This document shows, piece by piece, positions 6,679-13,790 of a stretch of 24,827 bases of DNA. The notes below the pieces were generated by a model. It did not search any database and was not told the DNA's origin. It saw nothing but the letters and a program-made list of their open reading frames with translations. Position 1 is the first letter of the stretch. The number at the start of each line of letters is the position of its first letter. The position numbers and the translations under genes are program-made. The stretch is from a virus. Location: positions 1-24,827 of the IMG/VR virus record IMGVR_UViG_3300025789_000812; one strand, written 5' to 3'.

Positions 6679-7120
6679 TGTGTATCCATTCGTTGTTGAC
6701 CCAAAATCCCCACTCACGACGTTGAGGCCCTGGCATAAACAATGTCCAAGCAGTCACACCTTCTTTCAATTCAATACGATGATAGCTGTTAGGACTACAA
6801 ATGCGAAAGTGACCGGGACCACGCCATTTGCGTATTTCACAGTTCAATTTACCATCTTCGGTAAATTGTGGAATCCATTCATAATACCCACCTGCCAAAA
6901 TTAATGTGGCATACGGCCATGGATGATCATGAACATCATCTGGATCGCCTTTTAAGAACTTATGCAAGAATACATTAAACGGAAAACGTTTACGATCTTT
7001 TAAAAAAATGTAATAGCGTTCAAGGTACGGTTCGTTATCAATCCGATCCATAATGACACGTTTGCGATCGTGCTGTTCTAACCAATTAAGGACGTGGTCT
7101 TTGATCTTCTGGAGTATCAT
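6641..7120 (-). CDS. Cupin-fold protein
   Basis: A 159-residue protein with a single cupin beta-barrel. The first cupin motif is around DDVHDHPWPYATLILAGGYYEW (residues 61-82), with metal-type histidines 64 and 66 and the conserved Gly pair. The second is around GHFRICSPNSYHRIEL (103-118), with His114. The ending PGPQRREWGFW is shared by a family of phage and bacterial cupin-like proteins resembling thiol-dioxygenase or sugar-isomerase folds. Substrate unknown. It is wedged between two similar Ser/Thr/Gly-rich proteins, overlapping both by 35-38 bases, an arrangement suggesting a duplication around the cupin gene. No strong Shine-Dalgarno is visible, so translation may be coupled. Confidence 0.72.
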   Translation of the reverse strand: MILQKIKDHVLNWLEQHDRKRVIMDRIDNEPYLERYYIFLKDRKRFPFNVFLHKFLKGDPDDVHDHPWPYATLILAGGYYEWIPQFTEDGKLNCEIRKWRGPGHFRICSPNSYHRIELKEGVTAWTLFMPGPQRREWGFWVNNEWIHNDNYLASRKQNV

Positions 7121-7481
7121 AATGGTCTTTTACTAGTTTATATGTTGTCTTAAATTTTTCAAATGCTATTTTTAATCCCGGATATTCTTCACACATCTTT
7201 TGTATTCGATGAACATCGGGCATGCAATCTATAAATTCTTCAGGAGTATTAAAACTGAATGATGATGTATTAATAGTACTGCTACTAATACCACTACCAA
7301 CAGTGATAGTACTGCCACTTAACCCACCGATGCCTGCACCTGTGTAGTAATAACTTGACCCTGTACTGTTACTAATAGTTATATTGCCTAATGCAGATAT
7401 CTGATCAGTAGTAAACGGTGATACTGTTATAGTGTCACTTGATGTTAGCGAGTAATCCACTGGCACTGAAGAAATTGTCAT
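7086..7481 (-). CDS. Ser/Thr/Gly-rich protein with C-terminal helical domain (paralogue of the 6280-6678 product)
   Basis: A 131-residue protein. Residues 1-82 are dominated by Ser, Thr, Gly and Ile in alternating patterns expected of fibrous beta structure (SDTITVSPFTTDQISALGNI; GLSGSTITVGSGISSSTIN). Residues 83-131 form a helical domain with EFIDCMPDVHRIQKMCEEYP and LKIAFEKFKTTYKLVKDHYD; the second segment recurs as a C-terminal domain in T4-like phage proteins. AAGGA lies five bases before the ATG. The gene overlaps the glycosyltransferase gene by 47 bases at its 5' end and the cupin gene at its 3' end. A virion or fibre-associated role is inferred, not shown. Confidence 0.6.
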   Translation of the reverse strand: MTISSVPVDYSLTSSDTITVSPFTTDQISALGNITISNSTGSSYYYTGAGIGGLSGSTITVGSGISSSTINTSSFSFNTPEEFIDCMPDVHRIQKMCEEYPGLKIAFEKFKTTYKLVKDHYDTPEDQRPRP

Positions 7482-8532
7482 ACAAGTCCTTTGATTGTTT
7501 GCGTATGGAAGGTATTCTTGTAGAATAGTTATCCATGTGTTCTATTATTTTACGGCATAAATCTGGTCTATATACAGTATATGCATCATAGCTTTCTGTC
7601 CATTTACTGTCATATTTGAACATATCATAATACATCTCTGTGTAACTGAGTCTGTCCGGGACCATGGGAATAGCATCAACCACCGCACCCTCATAGCAAC
7701 TAATGCCTAAAGTTTCTTGTAAGTTAGCACTAAACACCATCTTCGCTTCGCCTAACAAGTTATGATATTCATTTTTTGTTAGTTGTTGATCCTGACACAC
7801 TACGAATTCATACTGCGGTAAGTGTGTAGCTAAGTCTCTGAAAATCTCAACTTGCTTCTCAGGTGCGATGCGATGCGGAAAAAGAATTAAATCACGCTTG
7901 GGCATATTCTTATACATTGTTAATGTATCTTCCATATACTCCATAGGCCACCCTGTGCGTACAAATCTTGAATCCTTGCCGGCAAGTATATCAGTTAGGT
8001 CTTCTTCTAACCAAGGATTTTCTGTAGGATAATCATTTAACAGATTAGTAACAAACATTCTGATATGAAAATCTGTGGCAAAGTAGTTGTGATCAAATGC
8101 GTGGAAGAAACTTTTTTCTGCATTTCTTACCCAAGGCTTATTTCCAACAAGACGTCCAAGAAAGTCTTGAGGGTCATAACTACCAGCATGCCATAGTCCG
8201 TGTGTCGTTACAGGAATTTGTAACAATTCACTCATGTACTTTAAGTTTATGATGCCAGGATGCCAAGCATCGGTAAACAAGAAGTGATCGCCAGGCTGTA
8301 CTGATCCGGAGCAAAAAAGCCTGCCCATTTGTTCAACTTGACTAGACTTGTATATATTGGTGCCACCAAAATTAAGAAAAGCACCAGGAGTAGTGGCTGT
8401 AGGAATATCCGTAGGCCCAGATATAATTTGAACATTGTGTCCTGCCTTTCGTAAGAGATTAGGTACATGGCGTTTCCATTCGCCAGTGTACCTTGTCTCA
8501 ACAGCTTCTAGATCAATTAGAAATACGTTCAT
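7435..8532 (-). CDS. GT-B fold glycosyltransferase (GT4-like)
   Basis: A 365-residue putative glycosyltransferase with two Rossmann-like halves. The N-terminal acceptor domain starts MNVFLIDLEAVETRYTGEWK. The C-terminal donor domain has LILFPHRIAPEKQVEIFRDL (residues 215-234), the first strand-loop-helix of GT4-type enzymes, and ANLQETLGISCYEGAVVDAI (269-288). The latter contains the E-x7-E donor-sugar motif region (Glu273 to Glu281). The acceptor is not deducible. In T4, glycosyltransferases modify DNA bases. Here the gene lies directly downstream of the QueD-like/DpdA-like cluster, so a modified-base acceptor is an attractive inference, but protein or lipopolysaccharide glycosylation is not excluded. 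The 5' end overlaps the preceding small basic protein gene by 20 bases. Confidence 0.78.
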   Translation of the reverse strand: MNVFLIDLEAVETRYTGEWKRHVPNLLRKAGHNVQIISGPTDIPTATTPGAFLNFGGTNIYKSSQVEQMGRLFCSGSVQPGDHFLFTDAWHPGIINLKYMSELLQIPVTTHGLWHAGSYDPQDFLGRLVGNKPWVRNAEKSFFHAFDHNYFATDFHIRMFVTNLLNDYPTENPWLEEDLTDILAGKDSRFVRTGWPMEYMEDTLTMYKNMPKRDLILFPHRIAPEKQVEIFRDLATHLPQYEFVVCQDQQLTKNEYHNLLGEAKMVFSANLQETLGISCYEGAVVDAIPMVPDRLSYTEMYYDMFKYDSKWTESYDAYTVYRPDLCRKIIEHMDNYSTRIPSIRKQSKDLYDNFFSASGLLANIK

Positions 8533-8770
8533 TGTAAGGACGTGGATTTTTGCCTAAGTAAGGCTTGCGTTCGCCTGTAAATGGCTTCTTAGGACGGCGT
8601 GTTTTATCAAAGTTACGCCACTGCCAACTTTCTCTGTTGTAGAGGTGAGCTTCATTAAACTCACAAAGTTCTAACCGGCACCAGTTATGAAATGCCTCTA
8701 AGTCGTCGAATAATTTAACAACATCTGGACGGTTCTCGAAATAAGAATAATCCTTGTAGTTCTTAGCCAT
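8513..8770 (-). CDS. Small conserved phage protein with basic C-terminus (85 aa)
   Basis: Function unknown. An 85-residue protein. The N-terminal half is acidic and helical (FENRPDVVKLFDDLEAFHNW, then CRLELCEFNEAHLYNRES). The last 30 residues are strongly basic and proline-rich (KTRRPKKPFTGERKPYLGKN), suggesting nucleic-acid contact. I recall the DVVKxFxDLxA...LCxFNxAxLYNR pattern as conserved in T4-like marine phages. AAGGAAAG before the ATG supports the start. It lies between the QueD-like gene (11-base gap) and the glycosyltransferase (20-base overlap), so it is likely co-expressed with the modification genes. Confidence 0.68.
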   Translation of the reverse strand: MAKNYKDYSYFENRPDVVKLFDDLEAFHNWCRLELCEFNEAHLYNRESWQWRNFDKTRRPKKPFTGERKPYLGKNPRPYNERISN

Positions 8771-8781
8771 TATAGCTTTCC

Positions 8782-9177
8782 TTAATATTTAATAAATGAA
8801 CCATTTTCTCCATCTTCGGAGACCTCAATCCAAACCTCACGGTCGGGATACTTTTGTGAAATAATGTCGTACAAATCGTCTGACATCATCTCGCAACTTT
8901 TATAATCTAATTTTAAAACGGCACCGTCACCTGAATACAACGCTTCGAGCCATCGTTTGAATTGGATGAATTCAATGTCTCTGTCATTGTGTGACACGCC
9001 AATCCACACCCGGAAATGGAAAATGTGACGGTGAGGAGTAGCAAGAAACGATACGTCATACATATCTCCTGTAGCTAAGTTTGGATCTGTTGCAGCCGCT
9101 GGATAGCAATGAATGCCTTCCTTCTGGAAGGTAACCCAGATCATTTTGTTTGGTCTAATGTCTTGTTTAATTATCAT
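8782..9177 (-). CDS. QueD-like T-fold protein (6-pyruvoyl/6-carboxy-tetrahydropterin synthase superfamily)
   Basis: About 131 residues, close to the length of QueD, which makes 6-carboxytetrahydropterin from dihydroneopterin triphosphate. The order of elements follows QueD. GIHCYP sits where the first zinc His and catalytic Cys would be, then HRHIFHFRVWIGV (compare HGH plus strand), then DIEFIQFKRWLEAL (compare DFxxLK), then LDYKSCE (compare LDHxxLN, with His replaced by Tyr), then a helix, and finally WIEVSEDGENGSFI (compare the VxET...G ending with the catalytic Glu). The identification rests on this element-by-element reading rather than high identity. The start at 9177 forms ATGA with the upstream stop; an ATG at 9207 is inside that gene. 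Presence of FolE, QueE and DpdA-like genes supports the call. Confidence 0.68.
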   Translation of the reverse strand: MIIKQDIRPNKMIWVTFQKEGIHCYPAAATDPNLATGDMYDVSFLATPHRHIFHFRVWIGVSHNDRDIEFIQFKRWLEALYSGDGAVLKLDYKSCEMMSDDLYDIISQKYPDREVWIEVSEDGENGSFIKY

Positions 9178-9713
9178 GTTGGTGTATCTTGTGTGTACTG
9201 ATCCCAATGAGTATACTTGTCTTTACTCATTAAGCTCTGTAAGTGATGTGTCCACACACCTGGATTTGTAGCACCCCAAGTTCGGTCATCCAGTTTAAGT
9301 GTGGCGTTATAGTTGAGTTGATTAATGTAAGGTAACTTAACACTAATCATAGGGACAAAGCGAGGATATTCGTTATAGGCAGACTCTAGTACACCTTCGA
9401 TATGTTCAACACCGAAGTCTAGTGACACCCAATAGCCTGCTTTTAGACAACCTATGATAACATCATCCCACGCTTTATATTCTTCGTGACTAATTGATTT
9501 AGGATTAAAACTTTGACTAGTGCCAAAATAAATGTGTTTAATACGTTTAGACTCATCCAGGTATGCCTGTGTGTCATCTGCCTTACGTAGTATTTCTTCG
9601 AGAGGAGGAGTACCTACAACAAACAATGTAAACATACCGTGACAAATAGTATGCTCGACTTCGTAACCTGTAAAGTAGACAATGTCTTGTCTTTCTTCAG
9701 TGTTTAATCCCAT
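9174..9713 (-). CDS. Conserved phage protein of unknown function in the deazaguanine cluster (179 aa)
   Basis: No function recognised. The protein has 179 residues, no membrane segment, and looks like an alpha/beta enzyme domain. Segments that appear conserved-type are MFTLFVVGTPPLEEIL (residues 27-42), IKHIYFGTSQSFNP (58-71), LKAGYWVSLDFGVEHIEGVL (90-109) and FVPMISVKLPYINQLNYNAT (118-137), followed by TNPGVWTHHL. I recall similar hypothetical proteins in T4-like marine phages. GAGG precedes the ATG. It is joined by overlaps to the MDR dehydrogenase upstream (10 bases) and the QueD-like gene downstream (4 bases), making it a candidate extra component of the base-modification pathway. Confidence 0.65.
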   Translation of the reverse strand: MGLNTEERQDIVYFTGYEVEHTICHGMFTLFVVGTPPLEEILRKADDTQAYLDESKRIKHIYFGTSQSFNPKSISHEEYKAWDDVIIGCLKAGYWVSLDFGVEHIEGVLESAYNEYPRFVPMISVKLPYINQLNYNATLKLDDRTWGATNPGVWTHHLQSLMSKDKYTHWDQYTQDTPT

Positions 9714-10609
9714 TTAATATAACCTCTGCTATAACCACTCGGACGATTAACGCCGTCCGCAAATGCTTGTTCCCACTCTGTGCTTCTATTATACTCTCTA
9801 GTCCAAAAAGAATCAACCTCTAAGTAACCGTTTTCAATAAAGTACTTTGCCATTCGCATACAATCAATAAAAGCAGGATTTCGGGGACTTGGTTTAATAG
9901 TAGTAACAGCTTTCCAAAGTTGACTTTGTGCTTCTTGTTTGGAAACAGCTTTACCAACCCCGTCGATAATTAAAGCATTGTTATTTAGGTTAATTTGTGT
10001 GCCTAGTTCATAATTTCCACTAAGGTCTACAATAACATCGTAATTTTCAATAGTGCTGGATAGTAATTTGTCGCCCCATAGTTCTTTATTACTGTGTCCT
10101 AATACATCTACGTGATAGATATATCCATTAAGACGCATAGTATGATAGGCAACCCAAGCAAGGAATCCACTACCAATAATCAACATACGGGTGTTTTCAT
10201 TGCGACCTTGTCTATCTAACAATTGATCCTTAGCTTGATTAATTAAATTCATACCACAAGCTACTGGTTCTAAGATATACTTTGGGCTAGCTTCAGGAAC
10301 TACTACAAATTCTTCAATTTTAGTATTATAATAATCAGCATAAGCCGGCTCGCCTCGCGTTGCTACAATATCACCAACCATAACTTTGGCAACACCCATT
10401 CCAACTTTAGTTACAATACCTAAACCTTCGTGTCCTTGCATGTGTAATGGTAACGGACCAAAGTCGCCCATCATCATATCAATATCACTACGACAAACAC
10501 CTGTCATCAAAGCCTTAACTTCAATTTCGTATTGACCAGGTTCTGGTTTATCGTATTCTACTTCTTCGAAATAACCTTGTCCGGTTGTTTGTAGGCAGTT
10601 AACAATCAT
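9704..10609 (-). CDS. Zinc-type alcohol/sugar dehydrogenase, MDR superfamily
   Basis: A medium-chain dehydrogenase/reductase of about 301 residues. The catalytic zinc ligands are recognisable: Cys39 in TGVCRSDID with the following Ser-Asp, His60-Glu61 in GHEGLG, and Glu114-Pro-Val-Ala-Cys118 (LEPVACG), in the typical order. The nucleotide-binding Rossmann turn is at about 143-153 (LIIGSGFLAWV). There is no four-cysteine structural zinc loop, and the protein is shorter than most MDR enzymes (about 340-350). The start at 10609 makes an ATGA overlap with the upstream oxidoreductase; a longer in-frame ORF to 10729 would lie inside that gene. MDR plus Gfo/Idh pairs often act on sugars or cyclitols, but the substrate here is unknown. 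Confidence 0.83.
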   Translation of the reverse strand: MIVNCLQTTGQGYFEEVEYDKPEPGQYEIEVKALMTGVCRSDIDMMMGDFGPLPLHMQGHEGLGIVTKVGMGVAKVMVGDIVATRGEPAYADYYNTKIEEFVVVPEASPKYILEPVACGMNLINQAKDQLLDRQGRNENTRMLIIGSGFLAWVAYHTMRLNGYIYHVDVLGHSNKELWGDKLLSSTIENYDVIVDLSGNYELGTQINLNNNALIIDGVGKAVSKQEAQSQLWKAVTTIKPSPRNPAFIDCMRMAKYFIENGYLEVDSFWTREYNRSTEWEQAFADGVNRPSGYSRGYIKWD

Positions 10610-11496
10610 AATGTTTCTATCTGTTGATGGATCCAAAGATCCTGGGTTAATTGTTTCTTCCAAAATATTGCTTCGTGCTGACTTAATACAGCATCTTGTA
10701 TCATAGTTTGATATGCGTCTTCTGGGCAAAGTCCTAGTTCTACTCGAACTTGACTATCATCTGGCATGGTAAAGATAATAGCACGGTCATCTTCGCCCAA
10801 TGTACGCCAATTGGCATCTAATGTCCATGTTCTATTATGACATACATATTCTAAACGGCAACTATCATCTACATCATAGGTTCCGTTTAAATTTACAGTA
10901 CCATAATCTGTGTTAGACACATCTTCTAACAACCAGTTTTGCATTGCGATACTTGATATTTGACGAGATGTTTGGTAATAAGGTTCTAGTACCATAAACA
11001 AACTTAGCAAGTGTGGCATCAAGTCTCTACTAACTCCGCCAAAGGCTAGTTTCTTTGTAGTAAACCAAGTACCAGGGTTAGGTACTCGATCTTTATTGTG
11101 CCAGCGTATTTCTACACTTTTAGATTCTTGTGTTAATTTAACTAGATCTTTAATGTTATCACGCCATTGATTATTCTTAACCATCATGAAACGTGTATAA
11201 GGAAACGTCTTAACTAGTGTTTCCCAGATATTACTAGTACTAACACCTGGTTTTTCGATAAACACTATATTAGAACATTTGGCAACTTTTGTAGCAATAT
11301 CAAAATGTGTGAAATTAGGAGTACAGATATGTACAGTATCGAACATATGGCAAGCAACAATAGCCGCATCGACTGATTCAAAGTCTGCGCCTTTAGCAGG
11401 ATCCTGATCTACAGTAACAACACCGTGACCGAGGTTTTGTAATACTGTGGCATATAAATTGCCAATACCCATTCCAATAATAAGACTAGTTTTCAT
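10606..11496 (-). CDS. Gfo/Idh/MocA family oxidoreductase
   Basis: A 296-residue NAD(P)-dependent oxidoreductase. The N-terminal Rossmann domain has SLIIGMGIGNLYATVLQNLG (residues 4-23) with the GxGxxG-like turn, followed by VHICTPNFTHFDIATK (55-70) and the signature VFIEKPG (78-84), where Lys82 is the conserved catalytic lysine position of this family. The C-terminal domain begins near residue 120 and contains GGVSRDLMPHLLSLF (153-167), the usual His-containing helix. These enzymes oxidise or reduce sugars, inositols and aminosugars. Its direct coupling to an MDR dehydrogenase and proximity to DpdA-like, QueD-like and glycosyltransferase genes suggest a role in making or altering a sugar-like group. 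It overlaps both neighbours (11 and 4 bases). Confidence 0.85.
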   Translation of the reverse strand: MKTSLIIGMGIGNLYATVLQNLGHGVVTVDQDPAKGADFESVDAAIVACHMFDTVHICTPNFTHFDIATKVAKCSNIVFIEKPGVSTSNIWETLVKTFPYTRFMMVKNNQWRDNIKDLVKLTQESKSVEIRWHNKDRVPNPGTWFTTKKLAFGGVSRDLMPHLLSLFMVLEPYYQTSRQISSIAMQNWLLEDVSNTDYGTVNLNGTYDVDDSCRLEYVCHNRTWTLDANWRTLGEDDRAIIFTMPDDSQVRVELGLCPEDAYQTMIQDAVLSQHEAIFWKKQLTQDLWIHQQIETL

Positions 11497-11746
11497 TTGT
11501 AAATTTCTTTCCTTCTTCCCAGTACTTGATCATTCGTTGTACATCTTCCATACGTTCTGTGATAACTTCTGGAGCCGCACGTTCTAATTCTTTTAGATTA
11601 TGATAACTAGGATAATGCCGCAAACACCAACGAGCTTTCTCACGTATTTCTTTTGGAATACGTGGAGTTTTTTGAGGATTCATTAGATCCTGTAAAAACT
11701 CCTCAGTTCGTTGTATACTTCTAAATCGTTCGTCAGGTAATGTCAT
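11486..11746 (-). CDS. BPSL0761-like small protein (86 aa)
   Basis: An 86-residue helical protein beginning MTLPDERFRSIQRTEEFLQD and continuing PQKTPRIPKEIREKARWCLR, then HYPS. This pattern (LPDER, KTPRxPKxIRxxARxLLRHYP) matches, from memory, a family of small proteins called BPSL0761, found in many Proteobacteria and some phages; no function is established. The start at 11746 is preferred because it begins with the family's MTLPDER; an ATG two codons earlier also exists. It overlaps the end of the DpdA-like gene by 14 bases and the Gfo/Idh gene by 11, so it lies within the modification operon. Confidence 0.7.
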   Translation of the reverse strand: MTLPDERFRSIQRTEEFLQDLMNPQKTPRIPKEIREKARWCLRHYPSYHNLKELERAAPEVITERMEDVQRMIKYWEEGKKFTNEN

Positions 11747-13436
11747 GTACACTAGTCTCTAAAGCGTCTAGTTTATCGGAAACTTCATCACTAAAGTCTG
11801 GTTCTTCGTTTGATTGTACAGTCGTTGTATCCACTTCGTCAAACAAAACGGAAAATTGAGTGCTAGCATTAACCGTTTTCTTACCTGTTGCGCCACGTGT
11901 TCCAGGAATAGCTTGCCAATATTTGTCATAAAAATCAATAATTGCTATGGCATCTTCTCTAGTATCCGCAGAAAATATAGCTTCTACTATATCTTTGAAA
12001 TAAACTCTTGAAAATCTTTCGTCTACTAGCATAGCAGGACATAGTCCTGCGTCATATTGTCGATTGGCTTCTTGTACACTATTCAAATGTAACCAAACAT
12101 TATGCCCCATCATGATAGCATAGGTAAAACTATCCCAACTAGTCTTACCTTCTTTGCCAATCTTATTTAGGTCTCCAGGACCGTATATACAAATTTCATT
12201 AACTTTGACACCGTCCATTAAGGGACTAGTAGTGAAAGATTCGAAATGGCCGTCTTGTACTACTACGTCTTGGAATAATCGTGTGTCGCTGGCGTATTTT
12301 TTGTCATCAAGAGACGGCAACATACGGTAGAGCCATTTTTCTCTGTCTTTGATTTCTGTTTGGACATAGATTTGACCGTTTGCTGTTGCAAGGAACGGTG
12401 AGGCGCAATCAAAAGAGATGGTAAAGTTTTCATTATGATGTTTCCTTATAGCACGTTGTATGTCAGTTAATAATAATGCCCACTCTAATTTAGAGGTGCC
12501 CAAGAAGTGCATCCAGTCTTGATGACCTTTTTCAAGAAGACCATCGAACTTTAGTGCCACTAATCTACGTAGTACAAGGTCAACGTCGCACATGTTTTGT
12601 CCACCCATAGCCCAGCCGTTAAATGGCTTGTCATATTTGGTAGGATCGCAAAAATCTTTCATTTGCTGATACCAATCTTCTGCTTGTGCGTGATTCTCGC
12701 CCTGTAATACATTTAAAAACTTACAAGCGCCTGTACGATGCTTAATAAAGTATTCATTATTATACTTTGTTGCCGCGACTGCTTGCGGATAATCAGCAAC
12801 ACCACTATTCTTAGCACCTACTGGACTGCGACCAACCCATGCTGGAATATCAAGTACCATACCATAGTCCATAAGCGTGTCCATCCATGCTAGAACTTGC
12901 TCACGTTTCTTTTGTGCCGCATCCAACTTTGATTGATAAACTTTTACATGATCAATTTTTGTATATTTCGGATTGCCGTTCTTATCAGTTTTAGGATGAC
13001 CGGTAGGATGTAATTGAGGAATTAACTCAACACCTTTGGCTTGTGCTTCAGCCATACGTTGTGCTACTACAGGGACGTTAGGATCATTCCATTCGCCTTC
13101 CCACACACCTTTACCAATCTGGAATCCACCAGAGTCACCTAATACCCAACTAGTCGAACGGTCTCTGTTACGAAACATGTCTTCGCTCGGATCAGGTTTA
13201 GACAAATCTAAGTTAGCATGACCTGCCGAATACAAGCAATGATCATAATAAAATGCCGCATTAGGATCCAAATAGTTCATTGCTTCAATGCCTTTAGGGC
13301 CAAAGCTCTTTGGAATACGTGCTGGATCTACATAGTTACTGTAGCGTTGTTTGCCTATGTAAGTACTATAGAATCCAGATGTTGCTGGAAGAAAATATGC
13401 GTAATCGTTTTGTGTAGCTGTTAAGTTTTTATTCAT
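11733..13436 (-). CDS. dpdA: DpdA-like DNA 7-deazaguanine transglycosylase (TGT superfamily)
   Basis: A 567-residue homologue of tRNA-guanine transglycosylase, best explained as DpdA, which exchanges guanine in DNA for a 7-deazaguanine base. TGT hallmarks appear in order: GDSGGFQIG (residues 100-108, general-base Asp), VLQGENHAQAEDWYQQ (243-258, compare the TGT QGG region), NGWAMGGQ (273-280, compare GYAIGG) and SFDCASPFLATANG (341-354, compare the nucleophile segment FDCVMPTRxARNG). No CxCxxC zinc motif is visible, unlike bacterial TGT, and the protein is about 190 residues longer than TGT. The start at 13436 lies two bases after the preceding stop; an in-frame ATG at 13484 would overlap that gene. 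FolE, QueE and QueD-like genes supply the context. Confidence 0.85.
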   Translation of the reverse strand: MNKNLTATQNDYAYFLPATSGFYSTYIGKQRYSNYVDPARIPKSFGPKGIEAMNYLDPNAAFYYDHCLYSAGHANLDLSKPDPSEDMFRNRDRSTSWVLGDSGGFQIGKGVWEGEWNDPNVPVVAQRMAEAQAKGVELIPQLHPTGHPKTDKNGNPKYTKIDHVKVYQSKLDAAQKKREQVLAWMDTLMDYGMVLDIPAWVGRSPVGAKNSGVADYPQAVAATKYNNEYFIKHRTGACKFLNVLQGENHAQAEDWYQQMKDFCDPTKYDKPFNGWAMGGQNMCDVDLVLRRLVALKFDGLLEKGHQDWMHFLGTSKLEWALLLTDIQRAIRKHHNENFTISFDCASPFLATANGQIYVQTEIKDREKWLYRMLPSLDDKKYASDTRLFQDVVVQDGHFESFTTSPLMDGVKVNEICIYGPGDLNKIGKEGKTSWDSFTYAIMMGHNVWLHLNSVQEANRQYDAGLCPAMLVDERFSRVYFKDIVEAIFSADTREDAIAIIDFYDKYWQAIPGTRGATGKKTVNASTQFSVLFDEVDTTTVQSNEEPDFSDEVSDKLDALETSVHDIT

Positions 13437-13438
13437 TA

Positions 13439-13789
13439 TTATACCAAATGTTGGGCTAATATCATTACACTTATCCAGTACCATATGGTATTAAAACCAA
13501 CTAGTGTAGGCAAAGCCTTTTTACGACTTGCCCAAATAAGTGTAGCACTAGTAATCAATGTTAAAAAATAAAATTGCCAAATTTGAATACCAAAAATTAG
13601 TCCGGGAACAATAATAATGGCTTTAGCCGCCCAGGAAACAAATTCAACAGTATTATAATCTGTCCAGTATTCTTTCTTAAACCACATTCCATAACATTCT
13701 TTAATAGCCGGCCATGTAATGTGATTATATAAAATAGCTATAGTTACAATACTAAAAATTGTTGCGTATAAAATTTGATCAAGAGTCAT
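13439..13789 (-). CDS. Small integral membrane protein, about four TM helices (116 aa)
   Basis: A 116-residue membrane protein. Hydrophobic segments lie at about residues 5-22 (QILYATIFSIVTIAILYN), 50-67 (FVSWAAKAIIIVPGLIFG), 70-87 (IWQFYFLTLITSATLIWA) and 96-114 (VGFNTIWYWISVMILAQHL). There is a basic loop (SRKK) between the last two. Function unknown; no transporter signature was recognised. The ATG at 13789 follows the sliding-clamp stop by one base. The stop precedes the DpdA-like start by two bases, so it links the replication and modification genes in one transcript. A PnuC- or QueT-like transporter was considered but no diagnostic motif is present. Confidence 0.62.
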   Translation of the reverse strand: MTLDQILYATIFSIVTIAILYNHITWPAIKECYGMWFKKEYWTDYNTVEFVSWAAKAIIIVPGLIFGIQIWQFYFLTLITSATLIWASRKKALPTLVGFNTIWYWISVMILAQHLV

Positions 13790-13790
13790 A

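Noticed and set aside
13439-13789. Queuosine-precursor or NMN transporter call for the four-helix protein
   Set aside because: Proximity to the DpdA-like gene is suggestive, but no conserved transporter motif is visible and the protein is shorter than known families.
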